Positions 27,013 through 36,625 of a DNA stretch of 64,000 bases are shown here, one piece after another. The notes under the pieces are model-generated. The model was not told the DNA's origin and did no database searches. It saw only the letters and a list, made by a program, of their open reading frames with translations. Origin of the DNA: Granulicatella elegans (GTDB taxonomy: Bacteria; Bacillota; Bacilli; Lactobacillales; Aerococcaceae); contig NZ_CP085953.1 in NCBI RefSeq assembly GCF_020735385.1, positions 1 to 64,000 of the forward strand. The letters run 5' to 3'. Each line of letters opens with the position of its first letter. Within the stretch, counting starts at the first letter, position 1. The translations under genes and the position numbers were made by a program.

Positions 27013-27825
27013 TTATTTTGCTGCAGGTTGATTTTTGATTGCTTCATCCATAATTTGTTGACGTTCTGCATCAGAAATTTCTGACAAAGCTTTGTTAATC
27101 GCATCTTTTAATGGGTTATTTTTTTTCAATCCAACAGCTGTATCTGTATCTTCATCACTTGCTTGGAATCCATCTGTTAATTTAATCATAACAAAATCTG
27201 AATTTGCCGCTTGAGCAGAAACACCTTCAGGTAATTCAGAAACATACGCATCAATTGTTCCAGCTTGTAACGCTACACGCATTGCAGGGAAGTTATCCAT
27301 TGCAGGTTGTTTTGCAACGCCTGGAATTTGGTCAATCACACTATAGTGGAAAGTGTTTAATTGTCCAGTTACTTTAGCTCCTGAGAAATCAGCTAATGTT
27401 TTAGCTTGTTCGAATTTGCTACCTTTTTTAACAATCATTACTAATTGTGATTTGTAATAGTTATCTGAAAAATCAATCGCTTCTTTTCTTTCAGCAGTTG
27501 GACTCATACCAGCTATGATTGCATCTAATTTACCAGAAACAACACCAGGTGTTAAGCCATCCCACTCAGTTTTTACAATTACCAATTCTTTATCTAATTT
27601 TTTAGCGACACGTTTTGCAATTTCAACATCATATCCGCCCGCATAGTCATTTGTTCCTTGGATTTTTACTCCACCGTTAGCATCTGTTTGTTGTGTCCAG
27701 TTAAATGGAGGATATCCCGCTTCCATCCCAACTACTAATTGGTTGCTTGCTGCTTTACTGCCACATGCTGCTAACCCTAAACCAATTGCTACAGTTAATA
27801 ATCCTTTTAATAAATTTTTTTTCAT
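27013..27825 (-). CDS. Amino acid ABC transporter substrate-binding lipoprotein, probable lysine binder
   Basis: A 270-residue lipoprotein: signal peptide, lipobox LAAC at residues 18-21, then a family 3 solute-binding fold (VVGMEAGYPPFNW, GGYDVEIAKRVA, DAIIAGMSPTAERKEAIDFS). The Arg-Asp/Glu contacts typical of amino acid binders lie in the AERKE segment. It is the first gene of the operon and is preceded by GGAGAGGA and by the lysine riboswitch terminator, so the ligand is most likely lysine. Confidence 0.92.
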   Translation of the reverse strand: MKKNLLKGLLTVAIGLGLAACGSKAASNQLVVGMEAGYPPFNWTQQTDANGGVKIQGTNDYAGGYDVEIAKRVAKKLDKELVIVKTEWDGLTPGVVSGKLDAIIAGMSPTAERKEAIDFSDNYYKSQLVMIVKKGSKFEQAKTLADFSGAKVTGQLNTFHYSVIDQIPGVAKQPAMDNFPAMRVALQAGTIDAYVSELPEGVSAQAANSDFVMIKLTDGFQASDEDTDTAVGLKKNNPLKDAINKALSEISDAERQQIMDEAIKNQPAAK

Positions 27826-27865
27826 AAAAATCCTCTCCTATTGGCTATAAACTTCAGGACTCAAA

Positions 27866-27903
27866 TAAAAAAGAGAGATTACGAACAAAAGGTTCGCAAT
27901 CTC
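27866..27903 (-). terminator. Expression-platform terminator of the lysine riboswitch
   Basis: On the minus strand GAGATTGCGAAC pairs over 12 bp with GTTCGTAATCTC (one GU) and is followed by TCTTTTTTATTT. It ends 40 bases before the binding-protein start. Confidence 0.88.
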
Positions 27904-28112
27904 CCCTGAATAGACTCTTATTCTAAAAAAGTGTACAGAAAAAATTAGCATAAACTGCTTTTGCCCGGTAATTGATTGCACTTCACACTGTTCTGGGCAG
28001 AGAGTGTGACAGTGACTGACCTATTATGACCAGCCCCCAACATAGCTTTGCTACATTTCGGCGAAATCCCCTTTCCGTAATCACGTACTTTTGTCATCCG
28101 CGCCTCAAGTTC
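27904..28112 (-). promoter_or_regulatory. Lysine riboswitch (L-box)
   Basis: Reading the minus strand, GAGGCGCGGATGAC begins the aptamer (near 28106), followed by AAGGGGATTTCGCCGAA, the highly conserved lysine-riboswitch core, then TGTAGC-AAA-GCTATG, a GGCTGGTCA.. arm, the CACAC../GTGTG arm, and GGGC near the 3' side. With lysine bound the downstream terminator should form and switch the transporter off. It fills the 368-base gap between murC and the binding-protein gene. Confidence 0.9.
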
Positions 28113-28141
28113 AATAACCATATATTTAATTTAGCAATGTC

Positions 28142-28170
28142 ATTTTAGCAAAATGAAAATATAATGTCAA
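28142..28170 (-). promoter_or_regulatory. Promoter of the lysine riboswitch operon
   Basis: On the minus strand a perfect TTGACA (28170-28165), 17 bp, TAAAAT (28147-28142). Confidence 0.8.
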
Positions 28171-28193
28171 CTATTTTCATTAAATTTTCATCA

Positions 28194-29525
28194 TTAATTT
28201 TGTGTTGGAGAAGTACTACTTAATAATTGCTCATAAGCAAATTCAAACTTTTGAACATCTCCTGCTCCCATAAAGACAATAACAGCATCCTTATAAGTTA
28301 ATAATGGCGAAACATTTTCGATTTTTAAAACTGTTGCTTCACCTTCAACTAGCGCTGCTAAGTCCTCAATCGAGACATTTCCTGATTTTTCACGAACAGA
28401 TGCAAAAATATCACATAAATACACATCATCCGCTAATGATAAGGCACGGGCAAATTCATCTAACAAAGCGATTGTTCTTGTAAATGTATGTGGTTGGAAT
28501 ACAGCTACAATTTTCTTTGTTGGATATTTTTGTCTTGCAGCATCTAATGTTGCACGAATTTCAGATGGATGGTGTGCATAATCATCAATCACTGTAATTT
28601 CTTTAATTTTTTTCTCAGAAAAACGACGTTTGACTCCGCCAAATGTTTTTAAATTCATCGCCAATTCTTCTGGATTAAAATCATTTAAGTAATAGAAAGT
28701 AATAATTGCTAATGCATTTAAAATATTATGCGTCCCAAATGTTGGAATATCAAATTTTCCATAAAATTTACCATGGATATAAACATCAAAATGACTACCT
28801 TCTGTATCTTTTTCAATATTTTCTGCAACTACATCATTGGATTCACTAATACCATAATAAGTAATTGGTGTTGTCACATCTAACTCACGTAGTCTTTCAT
28901 CATCTCCACAAGCAATAATTCCTTTTTTCACTTGACGACCAAATGATTCAAATGCGCTTTGAACATCGTCAATATCTGTATAATAATCAGGATGATCAAA
29001 ATCGATATTCGTCATAATCGCATAATCTGGTTTATAGGCCATAAAATGACGCTTATATTCGCACGCTTCTAATACAAAATATTCAGATGCTTCTACTCCA
29101 TGACCGGTGCCGTCTCCAATTAAATAACTCGTTGGTTCCATTGCACTTAAAACATGAGATAATAATCCTGTTGTACTTGTTTTTCCATGCGAACCTGTTA
29201 TTGCAACACTTTGGTATCCTTTTAATAATTCACCTAAAAATTTATGATAACGAATCACTTCAATTCCTTTTTCACGTGCTGCTACTAATTCTTCATGGCT
29301 GTCCGGAAAAGCATTTCCTGCAATGACAATTTGTCCTTCTTGAATATTATCTGCACTAAACGGAAACATTTTGATTCCTGCATCTTCTAACCCTTTTTGA
29401 GTAAAGAAATAATTCTCCAAGTCAGAACCTTGAACAGAATATCCTTCTCCATGTAATACTAAAGCTAATGCACTCATTCCTGAGCCTTTTATACCTGTAA
29501 AATGATAAATTTTACTTTTATCCAT
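28194..29525 (-). CDS. murC: UDP-N-acetylmuramate-L-alanine ligase
   Basis: A 443-residue Mur ligase adding L-Ala to UDP-MurNAc. The N-terminal [11 protein letters not shown] is the UDP-binding loop; ATP binds at [10 protein letters not shown] (about residue 112); the central [23 protein letters not shown] and FGGVKRRF motifs are standard. The exact start is uncertain: the ATG at 29525 has AGGAAG 11 bases away, and an upstream TTG two codons earlier has closer spacing. It lies at the end of the ytmP-trmB-ytzB-ytoP-ytpR group as in Bacillus. Confidence 0.95.
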   Translation of the reverse strand: MDKSKIYHFTGIKGSGMSALALVLHGEGYSVQGSDLENYFFTQKGLEDAGIKMFPFSADNIQEGQIVIAGNAFPDSHEELVAAREKGIEVIRYHKFLGELLKGYQSVAITGSHGKTSTTGLLSHVLSAMEPTSYLIGDGTGHGVEASEYFVLEACEYKRHFMAYKPDYAIMTNIDFDHPDYYTDIDDVQSAFESFGRQVKKGIIACGDDERLRELDVTTPITYYGISESNDVVAENIEKDTEGSHFDVYIHGKFYGKFDIPTFGTHNILNALAIITFYYLNDFNPEELAMNLKTFGGVKRRFSEKKIKEITVIDDYAHHPSEIRATLDAARQKYPTKKIVAVFQPHTFTRTIALLDEFARALSLADDVYLCDIFASVREKSGNVSIEDLAALVEGEATVLKIENVSPLLTYKDAVIVFMGAGDVQKFEFAYEQLLSSTSPTQN

Positions 29526-29549
29526 GATCAATTCCACTTCCTATGTTTA

Positions 29550-30281
29550 CTATTTACTATATGGTAATGTATCTTTTCCTTGTTCCTGTTCCATAATCCA
29601 TGATAACGATCGATTCATTGCTCTTCTTTGCTTTCCTGGTAAAGGTTGCAATTCAGGAGCTAAAACTTCCATCGCTTGCGTATCAGGTAAATGATTTAAT
29701 AATGTTTCTTGCACTATTTGTGTTGATGGAAGATCTGATTGAAGTTTTGTTGCTTTTTTAGGAGATTTCTCCACTACTTTTTGCGATACTTCCACTTCTT
29801 CCACCTTAATCAAAGGTGTTTCTTCACTTGAAAAAATTAATAAATCTTCTGCATTCACTCTTAAACTCTCTTCTAATACTTCATAAGGAATTTCTACTTT
29901 TTTCGGCATTGAAGGCGGCATTCCTTTTAGAATAGAAGGAACTGTAGAAGGAGTGAATCTTTTTCTCGCTGGCTTTTCTTGCAAAAAATTACGCCATTTC
30001 TCCCGATTATTTCCTCTTTGACTACTTTCTTTAAAGGATTGGAAAATTCCATCTTTTGTCTGTGGAGTATCTTTTTCTTCTAAAGCCGATTTCTGTTGCT
30101 TTAAAAAAGGCAAATAATGTTCCACAGTCATTTCCTGTTCACTGTCTTGATTTGTTCCAAAAGAAATGTCTTCTTTTGGGTGTAAATAATTTGGAAAGTC
30201 TACCCACTTTCTTTTGGAACTTTGCTTATTTGGTAAATATTGATTACTAATCTCTCTGATCGAACGATGGTTATCTGACAA
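29550..30281 (-). CDS. Hypothetical protein in the sftA position, possible remnant of an FtsK-like translocase
   Basis: A soluble, charged 243-residue protein with no ATPase motif. The TTG at 30281 is placed by AGGAG eight bases ahead; a GTG at 30290 overlaps that site. Most of the sequence is disordered-looking (Lys/Glu/Ser/Pro-rich). It occupies the slot between ytpR and murC where Bacillus has sftA, a DNA translocase with a long linker before its motor. The stretch RFTPSTVPSILKGM recalls, from memory, short conserved linker motifs of SftA-type proteins. It may be a linker left after motor loss or an unrelated protein. Confidence 0.6.
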   Translation of the reverse strand: MSDNHRSIREISNQYLPNKQSSKRKWVDFPNYLHPKEDISFGTNQDSEQEMTVEHYLPFLKQQKSALEEKDTPQTKDGIFQSFKESSQRGNNREKWRNFLQEKPARKRFTPSTVPSILKGMPPSMPKKVEIPYEVLEESLRVNAEDLLIFSSEETPLIKVEEVEVSQKVVEKSPKKATKLQSDLPSTQIVQETLLNHLPDTQAMEVLAPELQPLPGKQRRAMNRSLSWIMEQEQGKDTLPYSK

Positions 30282-30304
30282 AAATACCACTCCTCTTCGA
30301 TTTT

Positions 30305-30919
30305 TTAACCTTTAAATGGCTCTCCAATAACAGCATCATCATTTAACACTAAAATTCCTTTTTTAGCAGGAGCATTTTCTAACCCTAATTCACGAGCTGA
30401 ACATAACATTCCGTGACTTTCTACGCCACGTAATTCCCCTGACCAAATAATGCTTCCGTTAGGCATTACTGTTCCTGGTGTAGCTACTACAACTTTTTGT
30501 CCTGCTTTTACATTTGGAGCACCACAAACAATTTGCAAAACTGTATCTTGGCTTACACGTGTTTGTGTAACATGTAAATGATCAGAGTCTTCATGCGGAA
30601 CACAAGTTTCCACATAACCAACTACTAACGTATCTTTTGGAGACAAATCTAATGACTCACCATCAAATCCAGCTTCTTGAATTAATGTTTTTACAGTTGC
30701 TTGTTCTTCCTCTGATAAAAATTGTTGTCCTGCATTTTCAAAACGAATATGATCTGAAATTCCTGCAATATTGTAACCAATCACTGCATTTGTTTTTTCA
30801 TCGAATACACGTGTTACTCCATTTTTTGTTTCAATTGCAACATCATAACGACTTGCCGATCCTGATGTTAATAATAATGTATCTGAAATACCTTCTTGAT
30901 TATAAAAACTTAACCACAT
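30305..30919 (-). CDS. ytpR: YtpR-family tRNA-binding domain protein
   Basis: A 204-residue protein with an N-terminal DUF4479 region (about 1-85) and a C-terminal EMAP-II/Trbp111 tRNA-binding OB-fold (about 95-200), including SDHLHVTQTRV, QIVCGAPNV and LRGVESHGMLCSARELGL. The second half closely parallels the B1 domain of PheT at 11849-14269. Family members are free-standing; their role is undefined. An AAGGAG site precedes the ATG. The neighbours match the Bacillus order. Confidence 0.9.
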   Translation of the reverse strand: MWLSFYNQEGISDTLLLTSGSASRYDVAIETKNGVTRVFDEKTNAVIGYNIAGISDHIRFENAGQQFLSEEEQATVKTLIQEAGFDGESLDLSPKDTLVVGYVETCVPHEDSDHLHVTQTRVSQDTVLQIVCGAPNVKAGQKVVVATPGTVMPNGSIIWSGELRGVESHGMLCSARELGLENAPAKKGILVLNDDAVIGEPFKG

Positions 30920-30945
30920 AATAATCTCCTTAAATTTATTTTTAA

Positions 30946-32031
30946 TTAATTTGTTCTTCCATCTAAAATTGTATCAACTGTGCTACGATCTAACGCGCGA
31001 ATCGTTTGGATAACCATTTCACGTGCTGCTTCATAGTCTTTAATCGAGAACATTGTTTGATGCGTATGAATATAACGAGCACATACCCCAATCACCGTAC
31101 TTGGAACACCTTGATTCATTAAGTGAGCTTTTCCTGCATCTGTTCCACCTTGAGAAACAAAGTATTGGAATGGAATATTATGAGTTAACGCAGTATCTTC
31201 TAAAAATTCCTTCATACGAGGCAATGTAATCAAACCTGGATCTAATATTCTTAATAAAAATCCTTGGTCTAAGTGTCCAAATGTATCTTTTGAACCTGTT
31301 AAATCATCTGCAGCCGAACAATCTACCGCAAAAAATAAATCAGGATTGAATTTTGTAACACTTGGCCCTGTACCACGTAGTCCAACTTCTTCTTGAACAT
31401 TCGCTCCTGCAATTAATGTATTTGGTAAAACTTCATTTTTCAATTCACGTAAAGCTTCTAATACTACTGTACACCCATAACGATTGTCCCATGATTTTGC
31501 AATCATTCGTTTTTTATTTGCTGTCCAAATTGTTTCCACTAAAGGAACAATAGTATCTCCAGGACGAACTCCATATTCTTCAGCTTCTTCTTTTGAAGTA
31601 AATCCAGCATCAAATAAAATATCTGTTACTTTTACAGAAGCTTGTTGCCCGCCAGCCGCACGTAATAAATGCGGAGGGATTGAACTTGAAATAACAGGAT
31701 AATCTCCTTTACGAGTTTGCAATGTAAAACGTTGCGCAGAAACGACATATGGATTCCAACCACCTAATGGACTTACTTTTAATAAACCTGTTGACATAAT
31801 ATTTGTCACCATAAATCCAACTTCGTCCATATGTGCAGCAATCATAATTTTAGGGGCATTGGCATCTTTATGTTCACGAACCCCAAAAATCCCGCCTAAA
31901 CCATCTTGCTCAATACGATCGACTAACGGTTCCAATTCTTTTCTCATAAATTCTCGAACATTTTTTTCATGTCCACTTGTTGATTGTAATTCTGTTAAAG
32001 TTTTAATTAAACTTTCTGTTTTCTTTTCCAT
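30946..32031 (-). CDS. pepA: M42 family glutamyl aminopeptidase
   Basis: A 361-residue dinuclear-metal aminopeptidase of the PepA/YtoP/FrvX type; the ATG at 32031 has GGAGG eight bases ahead. Metal and catalytic motifs: AHMDEVGFM, KSWDNRYGC, ANVQEEVGLRGT (catalytic Glu then ligand Glu) and the late HTHQT. M42 enzymes form tetrahedral dodecamers in the cytosol and trim peptides. It sits before ytpR as in Bacillus (ytoP) and complements the two oligoendopeptidases and the Opp system elsewhere in the window. Confidence 0.92.
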   Translation of the reverse strand: MEKKTESLIKTLTELQSTSGHEKNVREFMRKELEPLVDRIEQDGLGGIFGVREHKDANAPKIMIAAHMDEVGFMVTNIMSTGLLKVSPLGGWNPYVVSAQRFTLQTRKGDYPVISSSIPPHLLRAAGGQQASVKVTDILFDAGFTSKEEAEEYGVRPGDTIVPLVETIWTANKKRMIAKSWDNRYGCTVVLEALRELKNEVLPNTLIAGANVQEEVGLRGTGPSVTKFNPDLFFAVDCSAADDLTGSKDTFGHLDQGFLLRILDPGLITLPRMKEFLEDTALTHNIPFQYFVSQGGTDAGKAHLMNQGVPSTVIGVCARYIHTHQTMFSIKDYEAAREMVIQTIRALDRSTVDTILDGRTN

Positions 32032-32129
32032 TGTTCTTGCCTCCATAAGAATAAAAAGCTCGAATGTCCCGTTCCCAGTCCTTTCAGAGCTCCTTTTAAC
32101 GTCACTCTTTGTATGAGAATATTCTCCGA

Positions 32130-32462
32130 TTAGGCTGACGCTATTTTATATAAATCTAGAACTGCACCTGTTTTGGCATCTGCAAAAAATTCATATTGCA
32201 CCAATTCTTCTTGTTCTTTACGAGTAATGCCACCATAGTATACATAGCCACTAAAATCTTCTTTTTCAATATACACGGGTTCCATTTCAATCCATGATCC
32301 TTCAATCGTTCCTACAACAGTAAACAAACGACGAACATTTCCTACAATAACGTCCCCATTGACTAATTTCTTCTCATAAATTTTAGAAACAAGCCACGCA
32401 CCTAGAAAAGCTCCAGTTGCAAGGAAAAATCCTGCTGTAAAAGATGATTTATTTTTTGACAT
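32130..32462 (-). CDS. Small membrane-anchored protein, YtzB/PepSY-like
   Basis: A 110-residue protein with an N-terminal hydrophobic anchor (about residues 7-25) and a small extracytoplasmic domain ending in EFFADAKTGAVLDLYKI, a layout like short PepSY-domain proteins. It lies between trmB and the aminopeptidase, where Bacillus has ytzB. GAGGAG precedes the ATG. Function is unknown; PepSY domains are thought to inhibit proteases. Confidence 0.7.
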   Translation of the reverse strand: MSKNKSSFTAGFFLATGAFLGAWLVSKIYEKKLVNGDVIVGNVRRLFTVVGTIEGSWIEMEPVYIEKEDFSGYVYYGGITRKEQEELVQYEFFADAKTGAVLDLYKIASA

Positions 32463-32474
32463 TTTACCACTCCT

Positions 32475-33140
32475 CTACTTTACTTCATAGGGATGACGTT
32501 CTTTTGGAAAAATTGCTTCTACTCGATAAATTGGATGTCCTTTAGCAGAAAACTTTTCTTCATATTCGGTCATCACATTGCCTTCAAACTCTACTTGGTG
32601 TAAATCTAACCACACTTGCTTTAAAATCATTCCAAATTGAGAAAACGAAGCTAAACTATATTCGAATAATCCTCTGTTGTCTGTTTTAAAATGAATTTCT
32701 CCTTCTAAAGGTAATACTTGTTCATATGCTTTTAGAAAATCTGCATGAGTCAAACGTCTTTTAGCATGACGTTTTTTAGGCCATGGATCAGAAAAATTCA
32801 AATAAATTCGATCAACTTCACCATCTTCAAAATAATCTGTCACTGTTCCACCATCAATATGTAATAATTGTAAATTTGGAACTTCTACAGCTAAAGCTTT
32901 TTCTAATGCAACAACAATAACACTTGTTTGAATTTCAATTCCAATATAATTAATTTCTGGATTTTTTTTTGCCATTTCACTAACAAATTGACCTTTTCCT
33001 GAACCAATTTCAATATGAATCGGATGATTATTTCCAAATCTTTCTCTCCAGCGTCCTTTCCATTCTTCTGGATTTTGAATGACCATTTCTGGATGAGCTA
33101 ATAATGTATCTTTAGCCCATGGTTTATTTCTTAAACGCAA
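32475..33140 (-). CDS. trmB: tRNA (guanine(46)-N7)-methyltransferase
   Basis: A 221-residue SAM-dependent enzyme making m7G46 in tRNA. The start is TTG with GGAG nine bases ahead, inside the end of the upstream gene. The SAM site is [10 protein letters not shown]; the family hallmark [11 protein letters not shown] (about residue 119) and the final TEYEEKF motif are present. It has the standard length and is downstream of ytmP by six bases, as in Bacillus. Confidence 0.95.
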   Translation of the reverse strand: MRLRNKPWAKDTLLAHPEMVIQNPEEWKGRWRERFGNNHPIHIEIGSGKGQFVSEMAKKNPEINYIGIEIQTSVIVVALEKALAVEVPNLQLLHIDGGTVTDYFEDGEVDRIYLNFSDPWPKKRHAKRRLTHADFLKAYEQVLPLEGEIHFKTDNRGLFEYSLASFSQFGMILKQVWLDLHQVEFEGNVMTEYEEKFSAKGHPIYRVEAIFPKERHPYEVK

Positions 33141-33146
33141 TTATTT

Positions 33147-33944
33147 TTACTCCTCTTCTTTCATCAAGCGATGATTATAAATTGATTTTACAACTAAAAT
33201 CTTTTCGTTCATTTCATAATAACGACCTTCAAAATGACTTTTCTTAATAAAGTTTAAACAATTCATCAATGCATACCATTCAATTCTCTGATAAATATTC
33301 GTTGATAAGTTTAAACCATAGGCATCAAGCCATTCACCCCATTGGTGAACAGGAATATATTGGGTTAAAATCATTGTCAAATCCGATACAGGATCTGCTA
33401 AACGTACCATTTCCCAATCAATTAAATATAATTTATCATTTGCCAATAAAAAATTGCGACGATCTAAATCACCATGACAAACGGTTTTTCCTGCTTCTAA
33501 CACAAGAGGTAATGTTTCTTTCAAATAATCTAACACTTCTGATAAGAAACGATGACTTTGTAACCCTGACTGCAAATTTTCTAAATAATCTTCAATGAAA
33601 TGCTGAGCGGTATATTCTTCGCCTTGGATTTTTTGAAGCATTAATAGTAAATTAGGAGATTGATGGATTTCTTTTAATAAATCAATGACTTCCATCGAAT
33701 TCATTTCTTCAGTTGTTAAGGATCGACCATTTAACCATTCTTGAGCTGTTAGAACATCTCCATTTCCAGCTCTTTTGGTCCACATTAATTTAGGAGCAAT
33801 ACCTTCACCCGATAATGCAGCTAAAAATGGGGAAGAATTTCTTTTTAAGAAAACTCTCTCCTGCGCTCTTACTGCCATATAGGCTTGTCCGGTATCTCCC
33901 CCAATTGGATGTAATTCCCATCCGGCATCCATATTTTGTTCCAT
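33147..33944 (-). CDS. ytmP: Choline/aminoglycoside kinase-like phosphotransferase (YtmP)
   Basis: A 265-residue APH-fold kinase-like protein; the ATG at 33944 follows a TAGGGAT site. Brenner's motif CHGDLDRRNFLL (about residue 160) and the metal-binding YLIDWEMVRLADP are intact, so it should be an active phosphotransferase. The acceptor is unknown. Although resistance enzymes share the fold, the syntenic link to trmB marks it as the housekeeping YtmP group, not a resistance gene. Confidence 0.87.
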   Translation of the reverse strand: MEQNMDAGWELHPIGGDTGQAYMAVRAQERVFLKRNSSPFLAALSGEGIAPKLMWTKRAGNGDVLTAQEWLNGRSLTTEEMNSMEVIDLLKEIHQSPNLLLMLQKIQGEEYTAQHFIEDYLENLQSGLQSHRFLSEVLDYLKETLPLVLEAGKTVCHGDLDRRNFLLANDKLYLIDWEMVRLADPVSDLTMILTQYIPVHQWGEWLDAYGLNLSTNIYQRIEWYALMNCLNFIKKSHFEGRYYEMNEKILVVKSIYNHRLMKEEE

Positions 33945-34043
33945 ATTTCTATCCCTACCGACCATTTCTTGAGTTTATTTGTTATCTTTCATTGTATGCT
34001 GTCCCAATGGTTCCGTCAAGCTTCACAACGAATCTATTTTCAT

Positions 34044-35276
34044 TTAACGTCTTTTCTTTTTTCGATTTAAACGTGGTTTTAAATAACCATATAAAAATAC
34101 TGCTGATACTATTGGATACCATACAAATCCAGCTAATACAAAAATATTTCTTGAAACTACTGCTGTTAACAAGCTAATAATGATACTTGCTCCAATGACT
34201 AATTGTAAAACGACTCCAATAAAATCATCCATCATTTCTTTTGGTTCATATAAAGAATGAATATAAATCGAATGAGCTTTTGGATGTTTATATAAAGAAG
34301 CAAATTGGAAACAAATCACTACTATCATAATCGACTGAATTGCCATTATCCAATACCAAATCGAACTAGCAAATGATAACAAAACTGTTGCAACAATCAT
34401 TTGAAGTAACACCGTAACATAATTGGAGCTTCTTAATGCTGTTCGAACCAATAAATAACGATACGGATGAATCTTATTTGGTGTTAGTTTTTCCACGAAA
34501 ATATCTAATGATTGATTGCGCTTTGCTTGATGTTTCTTTAAAAATGGTACATCTACAAATAAAGCAATCACTCGAAAAATTCTTTGTTGACGTGCTTGTT
34601 CACTTTGAATCAATTCATTCCACTTAAAATGTACCGGTTTAGCAGATGCAAAACGATAAAGTCCAATTGAAAGAAGTACCAATACTTGTGCCATCCATAA
34701 AGAGAACACTTTTGGAATAAAAGAAAGAATTCCAAATAAACAAATACTATTTACTAAATAGAGTGCTACATTATAAAATGAATTTTTCGCTAACTTTCCT
34801 TCAAAAATTGATTTTTGAATCATAAAATGGAATCCTTTTAGTGATAAGAGCGTTGCAAAAATGGAAATAAATGGAATTATCCCATTCCCATATGCTTGCA
34901 TAAAAATCGGCAACACAAAAATCGTTGCAATACCATTCAATACTAATGGAAAAATCCAACTATAACGAATCGCACGTTTAAAATAGGATTTAAAATCTTC
35001 ACCAATCACACTTAAAAAGTGGACATCAGCCTCTTCTACATAAGTAGCAATTTCACCAAATAATGGAAAAACAGCTAATAATAAACTGACAAATAATATC
35101 AAAGGTTCTTCTAAAATACGAATCGTTTTTAACCATGTTGAATATTGAAACAATAGAAAACCAAATAGGAAAAAGAACACAATCATAAAATGATCGTTCA
35201 TCATATATTTGGCATATTTCATTACTTTTTTCTGATAAGTCTTAAAACGACTTTCCCACAATTGTTCACTATTCAT
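34044..35276 (-). CDS. ecsB: ABC transporter permease EcsB
   Basis: A 410-residue membrane protein with about ten to eleven helices and a cytoplasmic segment between (about 120-260), characteristic of EcsB. Its ATG at 35276 overlaps the ecsA stop by eight bases. With EcsA it forms an exporter that in Bacillus and Staphylococcus affects secretion, competence and processing of intramembrane protease products. Conserved placement opposite hit supports the call. Downstream 34000-34043 holds nothing recognisable. Confidence 0.88.
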   Translation of the reverse strand: MNSEQLWESRFKTYQKKVMKYAKYMMNDHFMIVFFFLFGFLLFQYSTWLKTIRILEEPLILFVSLLLAVFPLFGEIATYVEEADVHFLSVIGEDFKSYFKRAIRYSWIFPLVLNGIATIFVLPIFMQAYGNGIIPFISIFATLLSLKGFHFMIQKSIFEGKLAKNSFYNVALYLVNSICLFGILSFIPKVFSLWMAQVLVLLSIGLYRFASAKPVHFKWNELIQSEQARQQRIFRVIALFVDVPFLKKHQAKRNQSLDIFVEKLTPNKIHPYRYLLVRTALRSSNYVTVLLQMIVATVLLSFASSIWYWIMAIQSIMIVVICFQFASLYKHPKAHSIYIHSLYEPKEMMDDFIGVVLQLVIGASIIISLLTAVVSRNIFVLAGFVWYPIVSAVFLYGYLKPRLNRKKKRR

Positions 35277-36012
35277 GATGATCACCTGTATTCGTTGTTA
35301 ATGCAAAATACACGTCTTCTAATGAAGATTCATCCATTTGAACTTCTCCTTTAAGCGTTTCTAAATCTCCTTGTGCTTGAACCACTCCATCATGTAATAC
35401 AATGAAACGATCACAATATTTTTCTGCAGTATCTAATACATGTGTAGACATTAAGATTGCAGCACCCGATTCTTTTTTCTCTCTTAACACTTTTAATAAT
35501 GTACGAATTCCTAATGGGTCTAATCCTAAAAATGGTTCATCTACCACATATAATGGAACGTCCAACATTAATGCACAAACAATGAGTACCTTTTGCTTCA
35601 TTCCTTTAGAAAAATAAGCTGGGAACCAATCTAATTGTTTCGTTAAACGAAACTGCTCCACTAATTCCATCGCACGATGCATTGTCTCCGACGTATCTTG
35701 TTGATATGCACGAGCTGTTAATTCAATATGCTCTCTAAACGTTAATTCTTCATATAACACAGGCGTTTCCGGAATGACCGCAATCAATTTACGATAATTG
35801 CGTACACTTTCTGCTACAGTATGTCCTTGAATCGAAATTTCTCCCGAAAAAGGTTGAATAAAATTCGTAATACATTTAATCGTTGTACTTTTCCCTGCCC
35901 CATTTAATCCAATGAGCCCACAAATTTCTCCTGATTTTACTTCAAAAGAAATGTTTTTAATAACAGGAACTTGAGTATAACCAGCTGTTATATGATTTAC
36001 TTTTAATGTCAT
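35269..36012 (-). CDS. ecsA: ABC transporter ATP-binding protein EcsA
   Basis: A 247-residue ATPase; the ATG at 36012 follows GGAGAAAGTT. Walker A is GLNGAGKST (about residue 38), the signature is FSKGMKQK, Walker B is YVVDEPFLGLD, with an MSTH switch. The signature SKGMKQK and the VIPETPVLYEELT Q-loop region are typical of EcsA and relatives. It overlaps ecsB and is divergent from hit, an arrangement conserved through Bacilli. Confidence 0.9.
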   Translation of the reverse strand: MTLKVNHITAGYTQVPVIKNISFEVKSGEICGLIGLNGAGKSTTIKCITNFIQPFSGEISIQGHTVAESVRNYRKLIAVIPETPVLYEELTFREHIELTARAYQQDTSETMHRAMELVEQFRLTKQLDWFPAYFSKGMKQKVLIVCALMLDVPLYVVDEPFLGLDPLGIRTLLKVLREKKESGAAILMSTHVLDTAEKYCDRFIVLHDGVVQAQGDLETLKGEVQMDESSLEDVYFALTTNTGDHHE

Positions 36013-36107
36013 AACTTTCTCCAATCCTACACAATTTAGCATTATTATATCAAAAATTCATCCTAGTTCCTAGAAACTTTCATTCAAAGAAAAACTTCGC
36101 GATTTCA

Positions 36108-36136
36108 TTGCATTCCACTTCTACACATGGTACGAT
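36108..36136 (+). promoter_or_regulatory. Promoter of hit
   Basis: TTGCAT (36108-36113), 17 bp, TACGAT (36131-36136), about 30 bases before the hit start. Confidence 0.55.
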
Positions 36137-36167
36137 TTGACTATACACATCAAGGAGGTTTTTTATT

Positions 36168-36593
36168 ATGTCAGATTGTATTTTTGATAAAATTATTTCT
36201 AAAGAAATTCCAGCACATATTGTTTATGAAGATGAGGTAGTCATTGCCTTTTTAGACTTAGGACAAGTAACACCTGGTCACACATTAGTCGTTCCAAAAA
36301 AACACGTAAAAGATATTTTTGAATATGATGAAGAATTAGCCGCAGCTGTATTTAGCAGAATCCCTAAAATCGCTCGTGCTTTAAAAGCAATGAACCCTGA
36401 AATAAAAGGAGTTAATATTTTAAACAATAATGGAGAAGTTGCTTTTCAAAGTGTCTTCCACTCTCATATCCATTTAATTCCTCGTTACAAACATGAAGAA
36501 GGTTTTGGGTTAAAATGGGAAACTCATGACTATTCTCACGAAGAATTAGCAACTATTGCACAAAATATCGCTAAACATGTGGAAAATAATTAA
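36168..36593 (+). CDS. hit: HIT-family nucleotide-binding protein
   Basis: A 141-residue histidine-triad protein of the Hint branch, which hydrolyses nucleotide phosphoramidates and adenylates. The catalytic triad is HSHIHLIPR (about residues 98-106), and the N-terminal CIFDKIISKEIPA is standard. AAGGAGG precedes the ATG. It is divergent from ecsAB and followed by a YtxH-like gene, as in other Bacilli. Confidence 0.94.
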   Translation: MSDCIFDKIISKEIPAHIVYEDEVVIAFLDLGQVTPGHTLVVPKKHVKDIFEYDEELAAAVFSRIPKIARALKAMNPEIKGVNILNNNGEVAFQSVFHSHIHLIPRYKHEEGFGLKWETHDYSHEELATIAQNIAKHVENN

Positions 36594-36625
36594 TAAATTC
36601 AAATGAAATAACGGAGAAAAAATAA

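Noticed and set aside
30305-30919. Fragment of a second pheT
   Set aside because: The protein has its own DUF4479 N-terminus, full YtpR length and the expected YtpR neighbours.
33147-33944. Aminoglycoside phosphotransferase resistance gene
   Set aside because: The kinase motifs are shared by the whole fold, and the conserved position before trmB marks the housekeeping YtmP group.
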